This document shows positions 1 to 13,108 of a stretch of 64,000 nt of DNA, one piece after another. Position numbers and translations under genes: made by a program. The stretch covers positions 248,001 through 312,000 of the forward strand of contig CALYLX010000128.1 in the NCBI GenBank assembly GCA_944990035.1, written 5' to 3'. The notes beneath the pieces are model-generated. The model did not search any database. It worked only from the letters and a program-made list of their open reading frames with translations, and was not told where the DNA came from. Each line of letters begins with the position of its first letter. The first letter of the stretch is position 1. The stretch is from Clitopilus passeckerianus (lineage: Eukaryota; Basidiomycota; Agaricomycetes; Agaricales; Entolomataceae).

Positions 1-3000
1 CCTCACCGACAACACTCTTCATACAGCTACTCTCAGGCTTGGTCGGAGCTTGCTTGATTCGGGCTTAGCTTTGCCTCTGCTCATCCAGGTGGCCCAATTG
101 CGAGAGTCATGTGTATTTACTGCATCGGCGACGCATCTCAAATCTCTGGGTAGTCTCTATGACACGGTGGGTTTGGCCGCATTTGTGGTTTCTTCTGGGA
201 TCACGCTCTGATACATTCACCCAGACCCATGGCGTTTTACTCCAGTACTTGGAACTACTGAGCTCGTCGCATGCTGTGACGCCAGAAGATTACGAAACGA
301 AGCTTCTGCCTTCTATAGGAGAATTGGGTGAAGTCTATGGGATCTCCGCCCCAATCTGCATGCAGATACTTCGGCCTGTACTTCATCATAAGCTTCTTGT
401 AGGTTTCTTAATTCTTTCCTACTCCCTCGCCCTTATGTCTGAGCCGTCAATCAACAGAAGTTAGCGCTGGAGCAGCACGCCAGAGAAAGAATTGCAGGCG
501 AGGAAGCCGAAAAGCGACTCAAAGCGGCACTTACAGCTAAGAGAGAGCCCGTTACGTCCCGGACAGCATCCCCATCATCGAACAACGCTACTGCTGACAC
601 ATCATCTGAATCCAAACTTCAAGCTGAAGATTTAAGCGGACAGAAAGACGAGGTTATGGCGGATGCCGAACATGCTCTGTCGTCCACGCCGCCAGTGCCG
701 GAGGTATGAAAGATAGAGTCCGGATACATGTCCTTGTAGACTCAGTCCGATTGCAGAGCCCTTGGATTCCAGACCTTGCTGCCCTTTTTGATGACGTGAG
801 GAAGATTGCTCCAGGCAACAGTTTCGATATTATTGGGTTTGTCGCATCTCCAGTACGCCCAGAACATTCACTGACATTTACCTTAGACCCGGTTTCTACA
901 CTACTTTCTGGCAGCTTTCGACTTACGACCTATCCCCGCCGTCTACGAGATACGATCAACATATCAACGCCCTCATGCAGCAAAGCAAAGCAGCGGACGC
1001 GGCATTCGCCGAAGCGGATCGCTCAAGAGATCGAAGCCAACGAGCTGGTGCCCAAGCACATCGCAATCGCAGAGATCACTTCAACAAAGTCTCCTCCAAC
1101 CTGACGCGAGAATTCCGAGAGCAAACCTGTTCTCGAGCATTCACCTTGAAACGACTTACACGAGAGAAACCCCATTGGTTTGCACATGGTAAGCAACCCC
1201 CACGCTCAACAACTACCTCTACTTACTCTATCCTCAGCACCGAAAGCACTACCGCTTGTCAACGCAGTCATCGAATATTGCCTACAACCTCGATGCGTCA
1301 TATCCCCCATGGATGCGGACTTTTGTGCCCAGTTCATAAAAGTACTGCACACTCAAGGAACCCCAGGTTTCCATACGTTGATGTGCTATGACAGGGTCAG
1401 TCGGCCATGATTGACCAAACCTCAATACTGATGATCTTTCTTCAGCTGCTTGGTGATCATGTTAAAGTCGTGTTGTTCTCCTGCAGTGAATACGAGGCAC
1501 ACAATTATGGTAAATGCAGCCCCTGGCAGAGTCTGGTGACCGCTAACATCATCCCTAGGACGGTTCCTTCTTGGTATCCTCCAGGACTTGCACAAGTGGC
1601 ATAAGGACGAAGCACTGTATCTTGCTGACAATCGGACGAAAATTGGGGGCAAACCTTCATACAATCCTGGGATGCAACGATCCTGGTCTAATAAGGCGGT
1701 GACTCTGGATAGCCTTCTAAACTGGGGCGATTTCCAGAAGGTTTTGCGCAAGTGGCACAAAAAACTTGCAAAGGTGTGTTTAATTCCGGCTCCAGCGCGA
1801 ACGTATCATCAATCATCTCAAATCCAGTGCTTCCTCGATTGCCTGCAAACCGGGGAATATATGCATGTGTACAACACAATCATCGTACTGAAGGAACTTT
1901 TGCCTGTGCTCCCACTCTCCGCCGTCGCTCTCACCGGTTCAGACATAGATTCTGCTATTGAGAGTCTAATAAAGACGGAGACCCGTGGTGATATCAAGAC
2001 TCTGGCTGCAGCGTAAGCCTGGCTATTTCAATTTTGAAGAAACCAGCGTTCAAAGCAATTTTAGCTATCATGCAGGTCTTAAGCAGAGACGTTCGGATTG
2101 GGTGACGCCGAAGACCAAAGTATGCTACTCTCCTTTCACTCCATGCTTTCCTCCTGACGCTAGTTCATAGACGATAGCTTCTTCACAACCCCCGTCGACG
2201 GCCAGACCTGCAGATAGGTCCCGTGCATCAGCTGCACCGCCCACTGGCCCTAGTTCCCAGTTGGCTTCTGAAGCAAGGCGCTCCACTGGGGCACCTACTT
2301 CGGCACCATCGGGACCAAGAGCACTCCTCACTGGTAGTGGCTCAGAAAGGCAACTTACAAATGGTGTAACATCAACGAAGATGAGCATAGAGAGGTTGGT
2401 GGCGAATTGGAATCGTTCACTCACCCACTTAATCTTCTTCATAGCATCCCACGCCCTGAAGTCATCAAACGCATTCGACCAGATGGCAAGAGTTCTTCTC
2501 CCAAACCCCCCGGAGATGCCGCCAACCCTATGCCAGAATCTTCACGCCCACCTGTACCCCAACAAGTCAGCGAGCTCAGGAAGGAAGAATCATCGCAGCC
2601 ATCGCGTCAGAGCAGTCCCACTCAAGGACGAAACTCACCTATACCCCAATCAGTGTCTAGCGGGCTTGCTAAAGAAGTTTCCCAGTCTCCGAATGCGTAC
2701 TCAGCTGAAGTCCGGCTGGATCCTTCGGGTGACATGCCTCCACCCTCTGTTCCCAGTCAGACACTTTCTGCTCAGGAACTGAGGGAAACCGCAAAGTTGA
2801 CAATCAACCGGAACGAACGTCCCGACAGCGGCCGTGGCGGCGGCGGTTCAGGTGCACCTTCTCCCCGAATTCGCTCGCCATCTCCTGCAGGAAGTCGGCC
2901 CGGAACTCGGAATGCCAGTGCCGACAGCCGTCATAGTGGTGGTCGGTCACGCTCAGACTGGGATGCAGAACGCAGCGATGACCGCCGAGGAGACCGAGAC

Positions 3001-4213
3001 GATAATAGAAATCTGGCCCGACGCGACAGCCTGACCCATAATCGCGATAGACGTGACCGAACTCGAGACAACGAAAAGGACGACAGAGACCGAGATCGGG
3101 ACCGCGGCCGAGAGCGTCACGGGGATAAGGAACGCGATAGAGATTCGCATTCGGAGAGAGGGAAAGATCGTGAACGAGACCGGGATAGAGAAAGAGATCG
3201 GGATAAAGATAGGCATCGCAGAGGCGACGACAAAGAACGTGACAGAGATTCAAGGAAAGACCGCGAGGCAGGGTCAGCGTTGGAAGGGCTTCCGCCACGA
3301 CCCGACACGAGTACCCGACACAGAACTCAGAGCGGAGAAGATGGGCTCGGCAAGAGGCGCAGAGGTGAAGACGAGGTAAATCACTGAAAGCATATTGGAG
3401 TCATCTAGACAGATCACTGATTTTCCTCACAGACCGAGAGAAGTTCCAAGCGAGGGTCGCGACATCGCGAAGACCGTGGAAGGAGGGGCGGCGACAAGGA
3501 TGGCCACGAAAGAGGTAGAGACTCAGACCGAAGGAGGCGGGATAGAGATGAAGGAGGTGATAGTGAAAATAGACCGTCCCATGCTTCCGATAAGGTACGG
3601 ATGCCTATTTGACTTGGAAGATGGCTTGTCGTCTTAACACCGTTTACTTCAGAATGACAGGCGCTCTACTGCTGATCCTCCAACTCCCTCGTCAGCAAAA
3701 GCACCTCCGCCTTCCGCACCTAGAGCCATGTCATCATCAGACCAGCCACCAAGGGGAAACAAACCGGAGCCACCTTCTGGTCGAGACAATCCCCGCGATA
3801 GGCATAGTACCAATGGTGCAGCTCCTGCAGGCTCACATACGGATAGTGGCACACAGTCTTTGCAATCTCGGATAACGGCAGCGAGAACGCCTCCTAGCGG
3901 CCCTCAGCATCCACACCGAGACGATGATCGTGATCACAGAAAACGGACCGTATCAGGTACGTTGTCACCTAAACTTTGGGGGTGTATTTCAAATCTCATA
4001 TGTACCTTGAAAATAGATCGAGACCAAGACTCCAGTGGACAATCGGCACCTGTCTCCGGCTTACCAGGTGGGGACCTCTTGTCACAACCTCCTAAGAGGC
4101 CTCGCATCGACAATAGGAATCGCTATGGCGGCAAGCAACCACATGGTAATAGCGGTCTTGCGCGAAGGACACTTCCCTTGGATGAGGACAAAGCCCGGAG
4201 CCGGAGGAGCTGA
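1..4213 (+). CDS. THO2: THO complex subunit 2, 3' part (5' end outside window)
   Basis: THO2/THOC2 is the large scaffold of the THO/TREX complex, which couples nuclear transcription to mRNA packaging and export. The window opens inside the gene, and many short introns split it. Recognisable THO2 blocks are SPWIPDLAALFDDVRKIAPG (about 760-820), REKPHWFAH, the segment with LPLVNAVIEYCLQPRC and GTPGFHTL (1240-1380), LLGDHVKVVLFSCSEYEA (1446-1500) and LNWGDFQKVLRKWHKKLAK (1719-1772). After these comes a long low-complexity tail, first Ser/Pro-rich and then a mixed-charge RD/RE/DK-repeat domain (about 2940-3380) continuing to the stop at 4211-4213. The RD-rich tail resembles the basic, RNA-binding C-terminus of fungal and animal THO2 proteins, but here it is unusually long and strictly alternating. 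The identity rests on the central blocks. Exon joins in the tail are less certain. Confidence 0.88.
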
Positions 4214-4496
4214 GAGGATCGATTAAGTTCAATCTTCCCTTAATTGGCATACGGACGAGTAGCGTATGTATAAATTAGTAGTAATTGCAGAGATCCTGTT
4301 GAATGATCGGTTGGTGAATACAATAGTGGTTGGCAAACCCTTCCTCCCGTTTTCCCTTTTGCCCACTAGTGAGTGGAGCGTGTATTGATACAAGAGCAGT
4401 TATAGATGAATTATAGTACAAATGTGACACTGTAATAGATCAGTAGGCACCGGCGCGAGTGGAATCGCACAGTTGGAGGTATAGGAAGGGACCCTT

Positions 4497-5639
4497 CTAA
4501 TGCTTGAGAAGGGTAAGGAACTCTTCGCGAGTTTTCTGTTGTGTGCGGAAGCAGCCAAGCATGCATGATGTCGTGGTAATCGATCCCGGCTTTTGGACGC
4601 CTCGCATCGTCATACAAAGATGGCTGTGGGTCGCAAAAACATGAGGTATGGGTCCAATATGGTAGACACGAGGATGGATTTTAACTCACGTTGCTTCCAT
4701 GACCACAGCCACTCCACGAGGTTTAATCGCCTCCTGAACGGCGATGGCGACCTGTTTAGTTAGACGCTCCTGGACCTGAAGACGGCGACTAAAGGTCTCT
4801 GCAATCCTGGCCAATTTGGATAAACCCAGGACTAGTTTGTTCGGGATGTAGGCGATGGCAATCTGACAGAACCCAAACGAAAAGCCCCTTGATCAGCACG
4901 ACGGGGAAAATAGAAGAAGAGGTCAGGAGTGTAACGTACTTTTCCCGTGAAGGGGACCAAGTGGTGCTCGCATAGGCTAGAGATGTCGATGTCCTTTACG
5001 AGGACCATTTCGTCATGGTCCTCGGCGAATACTGCATCGTTAATGACATCTGTCCGGGGTTGAGCTAAAATGAGCGGAGCTGTCGAATCGTAAATGAAAA
5101 AAGCACTGAACCTGCCAGCCTTTCCTCGTATCCTCGAGTCATCCACATGAGAGCCTGGGCGTAGCGGTCAGGGGTTTTGAGTAGACCCTCGCGATCTGGA
5201 TCTTCGCCGATGCAGTCGAGGATAACTCGGACAGCTTCCGACATCTTCTGTTCACGAGCTCGTTTCTCCTCGGGTGTGGCATTGAGTCGTGAGATAGTCT
5301 GTTTTGCTTGTGACGAGACAAGTGAGTCAGGATTAACCAGAGAGAAAGACAAGGAATCTCTTGCTGACCTGGCCAGCCGAGACCATGGGGATCGGGCACG
5401 ATGTTTGAGAGACTAATTACTGCTGAGATCGGATTGTTCGGGTCTGAGGGTAGATGAGGACTCGATATGCCGGATTTCCGAAACCCATAGTCATCTCTGG
5501 AATGAGGTGTTGCAGGTGCTGCGGGTGTCGAAGCAGAGTCTGCTGTGGCTGCTGTGCCAGTTTCTTCGTCGTTTCTGTTGGACTGCAATGCAAGGTTGTG
5601 CAACGATTTCGAAAGAGCGGCAACATGGTCTGAAGACAT
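4497..5639 (-). CDS. FOL2: GTP cyclohydrolase I
   Basis: This enzyme converts GTP to 7,8-dihydroneopterin triphosphate, the first step of folate and pterin synthesis, in the cytosol. The N-terminal ~100 residues are a variable Ser/Pro/Thr-rich extension starting MSSDHVAAL. The catalytic domain follows: ERAREQK-like helix, [20 protein letters not shown], a tryptophan-rich WMTRGYEE helix, then the zinc and active-site motif [13 protein letters not shown] (Cys-Glu-His-His) on the exon around 4930-5050. [22 protein letters not shown] and the C-terminal [14 protein letters not shown] motif follow, ending LLKH. At least four short introns are present. The ATG at 5639 is chosen because it opens the only long upstream frame. 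The upstream region is shared with the divergent ABC transporter gene. Confidence 0.93.
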
Positions 5640-6008
5640 TTTTTGAAAATATTTTATCGGACGAGTGAGTTAAACAGTGAAATGAAATGTTTTCGAATAA
5701 TAAATTGATCGCTACCGGAAAAGGAAATAGGCGATGCATCGGGGAGACCAAAGAGTGGGCGGGAGTTGCCTTTTATAGCTATCTGAAGGGCTCGTGTTAC
5801 GTCGCCGACGACTGGGTCGCATCTGCCAAATGCGCATAGTTGGGGCAGTACAGGCCATACTCTCCCCTCACTTTTTCTCTGGCATAGCATCAACGGCCAT
5901 GAAGTTCACCCGGATCTCATACGTATATTAAAGTAACCTTCCTAGGTTCTCCACATTCTCCTTGCTGCCCAATTTTTTCTCTTGCTGCTAACTATAACGC
6001 CGACACAA
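5640..6008. other. Divergent intergenic region, FOL2 / ABC transporter
   Basis: These 369 bases separate two divergently transcribed genes and must hold both promoters. A pyrimidine-rich stretch lies directly upstream of the ABC transporter ATG. I see no coding potential, RNA gene or clear conserved motif. Confidence 0.5.
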
Positions 6009-8912
6009 ATGGTACTACAGTCTTACTCTGACATGTGCCCGAGACCTTCACATCCTATGTTCTTCTTTTCAAGTCTTCTGGCAACTCCTCTGGCTTCTCG
6101 AGAATCTGTGCCGTCCTCAGCTAGTTCGACAACCTCAGAGGATGACCCGCCGGATAAGCTAGAAAGCATGCAAGATACTTCGAAGGAAACTCAGGACAGC
6201 TGCCAGCCAGTATACGATGCTTGGCTGGCGTCAAGACGGGTACCGGGGCAAAGTGATGCTCTACTTGTCGCAGGAGCCCAGCGAGAACTCAGCTACACAA
6301 ATGCACGTCTCGCATTTAGCACCCCAGTTCAGAAGTGCGCTTTCCGCTTTGTGAGTGCCTTTCCTTAGAGTTTGGGTGCAGACGCTTTCACACGTCTCGT
6401 GACCCGTATATTTTCTGTGGCTAAAGATTTCCTGGGTGTTTTCTTTGTTTCGTACGTTTAGTTCGGAGCACTTTGGGCACTCAATCCACTCCGAACGACA
6501 CTGATGATGACCCTGAACATCGTTCGAAGTCTGTTTCCCGCCTTCCGAGGTTATTCCCAGGTACGTCATTTGATTATTGCTACCCTTTCCAGCACTAACG
6601 CACCAGGTCTCACATTGTTTCTGGCACTTTAGGCTATGATTATTGATGAGGTTGGTCTCAAACAGCTTTCCTGGATTTCTATTCGCGGGGAACTTACGTG
6701 GTCCTGTTTTTTTCTTCCCCTTCCGTTTAGCTGCAAGCATTGATCGCTTCAAGGAATTTCACATGGTCTAGAATTCTGTGTTTGATCGCCACGGAACTAC
6801 TGAGGAGAGGGCTTGAGGGTCTACTTGAGTCGTTTGCGTATGTTTCCACCTTTTCACCATTTCTGGAGATCGTCTCATCGGGTGGAACAACAGCTCATCC
6901 AATGAACACATCGTGCTCGAGTCAGCGAAATTCTACGTGGAATTTCAGCAATTGGAACAACGAGTTCGACTTGATGTCCCCACTCTAGCGGACCCACAAG
7001 TACGGGACCTGCTTCAGGAATCTGAACTTTTCGCACAATCCCTCAACGGCGGCGGGTTTGGCGTTCTCTCGCCGCTCGATTTTATACGGATTCTCTCCCT
7101 GACCACGGAAATAGTCTCGCACATACTCCTGGTCTTCTCCCTCACTCGCGGCGTTGCCCATCTCGGTGTTCTCCTGCTTTCCATCATTTCTGCAACCCTC
7201 CCGCTTCTCCTAACTTGGTGCAACTTTTCTCAATACGAACCTGAATTGCAATTCAATGAGCAGGAGGCCCGTGCGTCCGTGCGACAGGAGCGTATGCGAA
7301 GCCTCGCCTATAGCGAGGTCCATCGGCCAGAGATCAAGCTCTTCGGCCTGGGGAACTGGATCCTCGAATCATGGTCTAGTGCTCGGAGGATATCGCTCGC
7401 CTCAGACAAAGCCCACCTTCTCCGTGACACTTCGCTCATCTCTCAACTCAATCTATCTGACTTCATATTTGCCCTCCAGAATGTGAGATTTTCAAGCATA
7501 TTCTTTACCTGACGTCTGATCAAACTTACGTTCGTGTTGGTTGCTATTCTAGATACCCCTCGTCCTTCTTATGCAAACCTCGGCAGCTTCCCTGGGTTCT
7601 TTGACGCTCTATCGCAGCTCAATTCAGTGTATAATATTTGCCTGCACGAATCTTGTCACTACGATTCGGATGGCATTCCAGGGAATTTTCCTTATGGCGG
7701 CATTCTGCGCGAGTACAAAATTGAAACCTCGCTTGCAACCGGCCGATGAGGATTTAATTCCTTTTAACGACGTACCTTCGGGCGTCAAGATTGAAGCCAG
7801 GTCAGTCATTTAAAACTACCGCGCCCCCGGGAACTGTACTGATTTGCCGCTTGTAGAAACCTGTCATACACTTACCCCGGCAGCAATGAGCCAGCTCTCA
7901 AAGATGTCAGTTTCGATCTGGCGGCTGGTGAAAGCTTGGCTATAGTGGGATTTAATGGATCAGGTACCTGTCCCATTGGGCTGTTCGACTAATGAGTATT
8001 ACTGACGCATTCCGTGAATTCAGGAAAATCCACTCTTGCCAAGGTCCTCCTCAGAATTGTCGACTTCGATACAGGTTCATTGCGGATAAATAACGTTGAC
8101 ATAAGACGTTACCATCCGGACGAGTATCACTCGCATACGACCGCCGTCTTCCAGGGGTTCTCCAAATTCAATGCATCCATCAAGGAGAATGTCGGCCTAG
8201 GCAGTATCGAGCACTTACAGCATGAGCGCTTGATCCAAAAAGCGATACACCTCGCCGAGGCGGATGCATTAGTGGAGTCACTACCTCATGGATTACAGAC
8301 GACCCTAGAACCTCACGGCTTTGAGACAATAACATACCCAGGCATGAGAAATCTGATGCCATCCTCATCCCAACGCCACGGTTTGTCGGGTGGCGAGGTG
8401 GGTTGATTTATCCTTCCCGTGCTTTGAACACTGGCTGACCCTGTCATCTCCGTAGTGGCAAAGAGTTGCCATCGCACGAGCATTCATGCGAGCAAGCCGG
8501 CCCGATGTCAAATTACTCTTGTTCGATGAACCGGTAAGTAAACTCTCAATGACTGGTGGAAGATAGTCTAATGGACCTCTTTTGTCTCTTTCTTTATGGG
8601 TGCTTTTCTCCATTAAGACATCTTCGCTTGATGCCCACGCTCAAAATCAGATTTTCGACACCATTGACAAGATTTCTAAGTCTCCATCTGGTGAAAAAAT
8701 CAAGTCCGTGATCTTCATCACCCATAGGCTCTCGACAGCTCGTCGCGCCGACAAGGTTGCTATGATGGAGAACGGGGTAAGTGGACGACATCATGTTACT
8801 CATTTTAAAACTCATTTCTATGACTTCCTAGAGCATAACTGAATTTGGGACACATCAAGAATTAATGGCAAGAAATGGATCATACGCCGCATTATATCGT
8901 GCATCCGTTTAG
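6009..8912 (+). CDS. ABC half-transporter (permease-ATPase, ABCB-like)
   Basis: This is a membrane ABC protein with one transmembrane domain followed by one nucleotide-binding domain, as in the HlyB/MsbA-like family common in Agaricomycetes. A short Ser/Thr-rich N-terminus is followed by a segment with WALNPLRTTLMMTLNIVRSL and a membrane region (about 6740-7710) containing several hydrophobic helices. The ATPase domain (7860-8910) has Walker A GFNGSGKST, a signature loop LSGGEWQRVAIARAF split by an intron, Walker B LLLFDEPTSSLD, and an H-loop in VIFITHRLS. The order and completeness of motifs indicate a functional ATPase. The substrate cannot be inferred. The predicted start is the first in-frame ATG. 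An annotator could also choose a start inside the N-terminal exon. It converges with the PHO81-like gene downstream. Confidence 0.85.
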
Positions 8913-9049
8913 AAATAATTATCAGCTTAGACAATCCACTAGATATTGCATATTCTAGAAAGTACAACAATCTCCACTTAATGTATTTGTATCTATTCCG
9001 CATCTTACACATTCACCCAGTAGCAATAATTGACTTAGTATGTAGTTCA

Positions 9050-12000
9050 TCATAGCATCTCCTGTATCGAATGATCAGTAAATAGCAACCGGCTATCTTG
9101 CATATATGCATCCACTGGCGTTCCGTCAATGTCTGAATCAGTGACAAGTTTGGTCAACATATTTGACTCCCCATGAACACCAACCAGTAGCCCTGCGTTC
9201 CTGATCCCGTTAATCAAAGATGGGACCTGCACCTAGAAAACCATGCGTCACTAAACTTTAGAGGATCGCCAAATATAGCCTCATTCCACGCTTACCAGCA
9301 GGTCTGCATCGACGAAAACGCCGAGAAGGTTGTTGCTTTTGGCAAATTCAACCGCAGCCCCAACGCTTGACAGCCGTGGGTCCTTCTGTTCTTCTACGCC
9401 TAGGGCCGTTGGTTTGGGGGAGAAAATACCGGATTTTCCGCATCTTGACGCAAAGAAGACTGGATCTGACATGAAGTTTTAGATCAGTAAAGCTTCCTCA
9501 CACTGTGCAAGTAGCCACCAACAATTCGGTTGTTTCCAGTTTAGGACCGTGCATAGGTCAGGGGAATATGACAAGAAAATAATCTGTCGCCTTGAGTAGT
9601 GCCCTCCTGGCAATGTGGAACCGTGGTAGATGTGCCGCAAAACCGAATCAGCAAACACATTCAAATCGATGCGATGGCGCAAGGACAGCAGGTTCCTTGT
9701 CTGGCTAGATGGATACGCCAATTCAATGCTCAGATTAATGTTCAGGGGCAGTAGCTAGATGGGTTAATCAGCGGCAGCAGGCATTGTTGAATAGCCGACT
9801 CACTTGAAGAAGCTGTGCAAGAGAGATCATTGAATTCGACAAGTATTTGGACCAGTCATCGAGACTCTTTTCACCGACCGGCAAGGCGTCCCTCTTTAGC
9901 CGGTGCGCTAATGCTTCAAACTGCTCCAATGTAACGTCCGAGACGCCAATTTCGAAGCCTGATTCCGGAAGTAGCCAGCCTGAATAGACGACTGGGTGGA
10001 AATCCCTCGTGACCTGTACCACCGCACCGAAATAGCTCCCTTGCACCGATGATATCGTCAAAACTTGGCCTTCCGTATTCGTGATCGAGTGGACTGATGG
10101 TGACGCCTGGGCTGAGCCTATGAGACTTGATCGATGTGGCCATTGAGGAACGCCGAGCTGGGCAACAGAGGGTGTGGTTGTTAAAGATTTCCAATATGTC
10201 TCCACATCTCCTCCAACTTCTAGAGTAACGCCTTCAAATGAAGTGATCACTTTAACTCCCACATCGACCTGGATGTGGTACGTCAGCCATTAATCCAGCC
10301 AAATTAATGAGCTTCATTTCCGGACTTACCTCTCCAATGACATGGAGCCGTGTATCCAAAATGGGAAGAGTAAAGGCGCTGCTATGCGGTGTACTCGAAA
10401 ACATAGATGGCAGGGCGACAGCACGTCCGATGGTCTTTGTGCCGAAATTCGGATATACAGAAAACTCCAGGGAGAAATTACTTAGAGACGGGACCTGGAA
10501 GGTGAAGGATTCTGCAGTCTTTTGTGGCAGCGAAACTGTGTAAGGGGCTGAATTGACACCTTGGCTTGTAGTCATCACCAGTTTTAGAGGCGTGGATGCC
10601 ACGATATACTCGTCCTCCAGAGCAGGACTGATCAATCGGTGGTGAAGTCGCACACCCGTCTGCTCTCCTGTATAGCCAATTGTGACTTGGACTAGGTGGT
10701 TTCTGTCCAAATAATTGTGCCCGTAGACCCTATGGGGCATGATTGGCGGAGGGAGTGAAAGCGATGGTATGAGGTCAATGTCGGTCTGTTCTGGCTGAGA
10801 TATCTTCATCGGAGAGCCTTGAGGGAAGGTCGTAGCCTCTGCTGGGTGCGAACGAGCAGTTGCCTCCAGAATCATCTCCAGGCACCCCTGGTGTCCATAC
10901 CATGCAGCATAATAGATTGCAAGATGTCCCAACTCATCGGCACCATCTAATTTGGCCCCAGCGTCGAGTAAAACTCGAATACAGTCGTCCTGTCCGTAGC
11001 GGGCTGCATGGAACAGTGGAGTCCACTCGTGATATTTGTCGGGGGTGTCCCATCCTTCTTGAGTTATCAAAACCTTGCAAACCTCGACACGACCCTCTCG
11101 GGCGGCAAGGTGCATAGGATATTCGCCGTTGCTGTTCGTCAAAGATCCAGCTCCGTAATGCAGAAGTAATACAACGACTTCGACATGGCCATATTGGCTT
11201 GCCACAGCGAGTGGTGAGAGATCTCCGAGCCCCTGAGGAGGCCCTGCCTCAACCTTCCCCTCGTCGAGAAGGATTCTGACGCAGTCAACACTGCCTTTCA
11301 GAGTGGCATAGATGAGAGGCGTATAGTTGTCTCTATCCAGAGAGTTTGCTGGAGAGCCGGCCTGCAGCAGACGCCTGCATATATCCTGATGGCCTTTCAT
11401 GGAAGCGTAATGTAAGGCGGTACGCCCATATATGTCGGTCTTGTCAACCGGGACACCTTTTTGAATGCAGAGGTCGACCAGGGGGAGTGAACCTGACATG
11501 GATGCAGTATGCAGGCACGTCCGCTCATTGATATCGTCTATGAACCGGAAGTCGAAGGGTACCGACATGGAATTGAGAATGAGGTCTGTGAGGTCTAATG
11601 GAGCCTCTAACAGAGCATTCCAGAGGATACGTGCGATAATTGGTTTGCTTCCGGCCTGCTCAGCAAGAATGTCGGAATACCGTATGCACTCGGAGATGGA
11701 CGACTCGTCGCGACTGGCAACTGATTTGTGGAGGTTGTTTTCCAAATCCCGGAATGGGCCCACAGGAGGTAATGATTCTGCCATAATCTGCTGAACAAAT
11801 ATGTCATTTGCAGCGGGACCTTCAAATCTCAGGCCAGAGGATAAGTCGGTGAGATCCAGCAAACATGCAGCAACCGTATCTGAAAGCTCTGAAATGAGCT
11901 AGAACACTCGTCAGTATCGGGTTTGATAGCATACTTGAATGAACCAACCTGACGATTGAACACTGGCTGAACGTCTACCTGCCTCGATAGATATAGTTCC

Positions 12001-12774
12001 TTTGTTGTGGCCTTTGCGCGCTTGTCGAACTTCTTAAGGATTTTGCGGAAACCAGTAGCATTTACTTCAATGAATTGCTGTAAAAGTCGCGTTCATGCAT
12101 AAGTTGTGAGGAGGCGGTTACGCAGGCGGATACCTGTAATTTTCCCAGATCCCTCTCGAGGAGCCGAAACCCTTCCTCGACAGCGCGCCATTCGACGTGA
12201 TTCTGGGCAGCGTCTCCACCTGTGTCGGAGAAACCACGCATGGCCGCAGCTCTTCGTTTGGATAGTAGCGTCTCAAGGCGGAGCTTGAGCTCGGCTTCCT
12301 TTTGCAGGTAGAAGGCATTAATCTATCGTGTAACGCGATAAGACTTGTTTTGTACGAATAGAGTAAGCGGGTCACCTTTTCAAGTTCACGTTCTAGTCTG
12401 AAGAAAAAGGCAGCTTTGTGGGCTCGATAATCGGGACCTCGGTCTGCATCCTCGCCGAAGCCAGTTATGATTGGGGGTCGGCCTAACTCCTCCACAGGAT
12501 CATTCGGAGGACTTCGTGGGCTGGGCGCGGGAGCTGAAGTGGTTGTCGTGTGCCCGAGAATATCAGATGGTCGAACACCAGAGGCAAGGGCCGCTGCTTC
12601 CGAAGCTGGTCGATTTGCAGCGAGTGAAGATATGATCTTCTTCAAAAACTTGTAGTCAAGGTAGTAGTTCGACCATCCTGGCACCTGCTGAGATTGGATA
12701 TGCTTTCCGAACTTTCCAGAAACCGTCAGTTCATTTGCAGAGGACAGGGGCATGAGATGATAGCTTACCTTCAT
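9050..12774 (-). CDS. PHO81: PHO81/NUC-2-like SPX-ankyrin-GDPD phosphate-sensing regulator
   Basis: Pho81 (Neurospora NUC-2) inhibits the Pho80-Pho85 cyclin-kinase under phosphate starvation. The domain order matches: an N-terminal SPX domain beginning MKFGKHIQSQQVPGW and containing the ligand-binding helix ILKKFDKRAK; a block of about seven ankyrin repeats (about 10870-11560; for example YGRTALHYASMKGHQDICRR and EWTPLFHAARYGQDDC); and a C-terminal GDPD-like domain ending SIQEML. The coding start is split: ATG AAG (6 coding nt), then a 40-50 nt intron, then TTCGGAAAG, which restores the canonical SPX start. The GDPD part shows none of the HRG start motif of active glycerophosphodiesterases, consistent with a regulatory role. 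A CACGTG site lies about 180 bp upstream (see separate entry). Family assignment is firm. Function in this fungus is inferred. Confidence 0.9.
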
Positions 12775-12955
12775 ACTTGGTGCAAGCTGCTTTAGTTCAC
12801 GTTAAAATCCGTTTTCAGCACCAAAAAAGCGTGTATAGTCTCTTTCGGAAAGAGATGGATAACGTCAGGGCAAAAGATCCATGAGGAAACCTTGCGATGA
12901 CAATGGGAAGTGCTCGGATGAATAGTCGAGGTCGCTTTGGCAGGCCATTGTTACG

Positions 12956-12961
12956 CACGTG
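12956..12961. promoter_or_regulatory. CACGTG E-box upstream of PHO81-like gene
   Basis: The palindrome GCACGTGC (12955-12962) lies 182 bp upstream of the PHO81-like start codon. CACGTG is the core recognised by the Pho4/NUC-1 bHLH factor in yeast and Neurospora, and yeast PHO81 is itself a Pho4 target. Function here is inferred from motif and position only. Other bHLH factors bind the same core. Confidence 0.4.
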
Positions 12962-13108
12962 CAAAATAATTGTAAATTTCGCCAATTCGGAGGCGTACCG
13001 GCACGCTTCACGGAGGGAGTCACAATGAATCGATAACAAATTCACGCAAGGCATTGGTTTAGACTACCCGACAAACGTGCGTGGAATATATATAGGGATC
13101 GACGTGTG

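Noticed and set aside
2800..3310. Long antisense open frames opposite the THO2 RD-repeat region
   Set aside because: Low-complexity GA-rich coding sequence keeps several frames open on both strands; none has a family signature.
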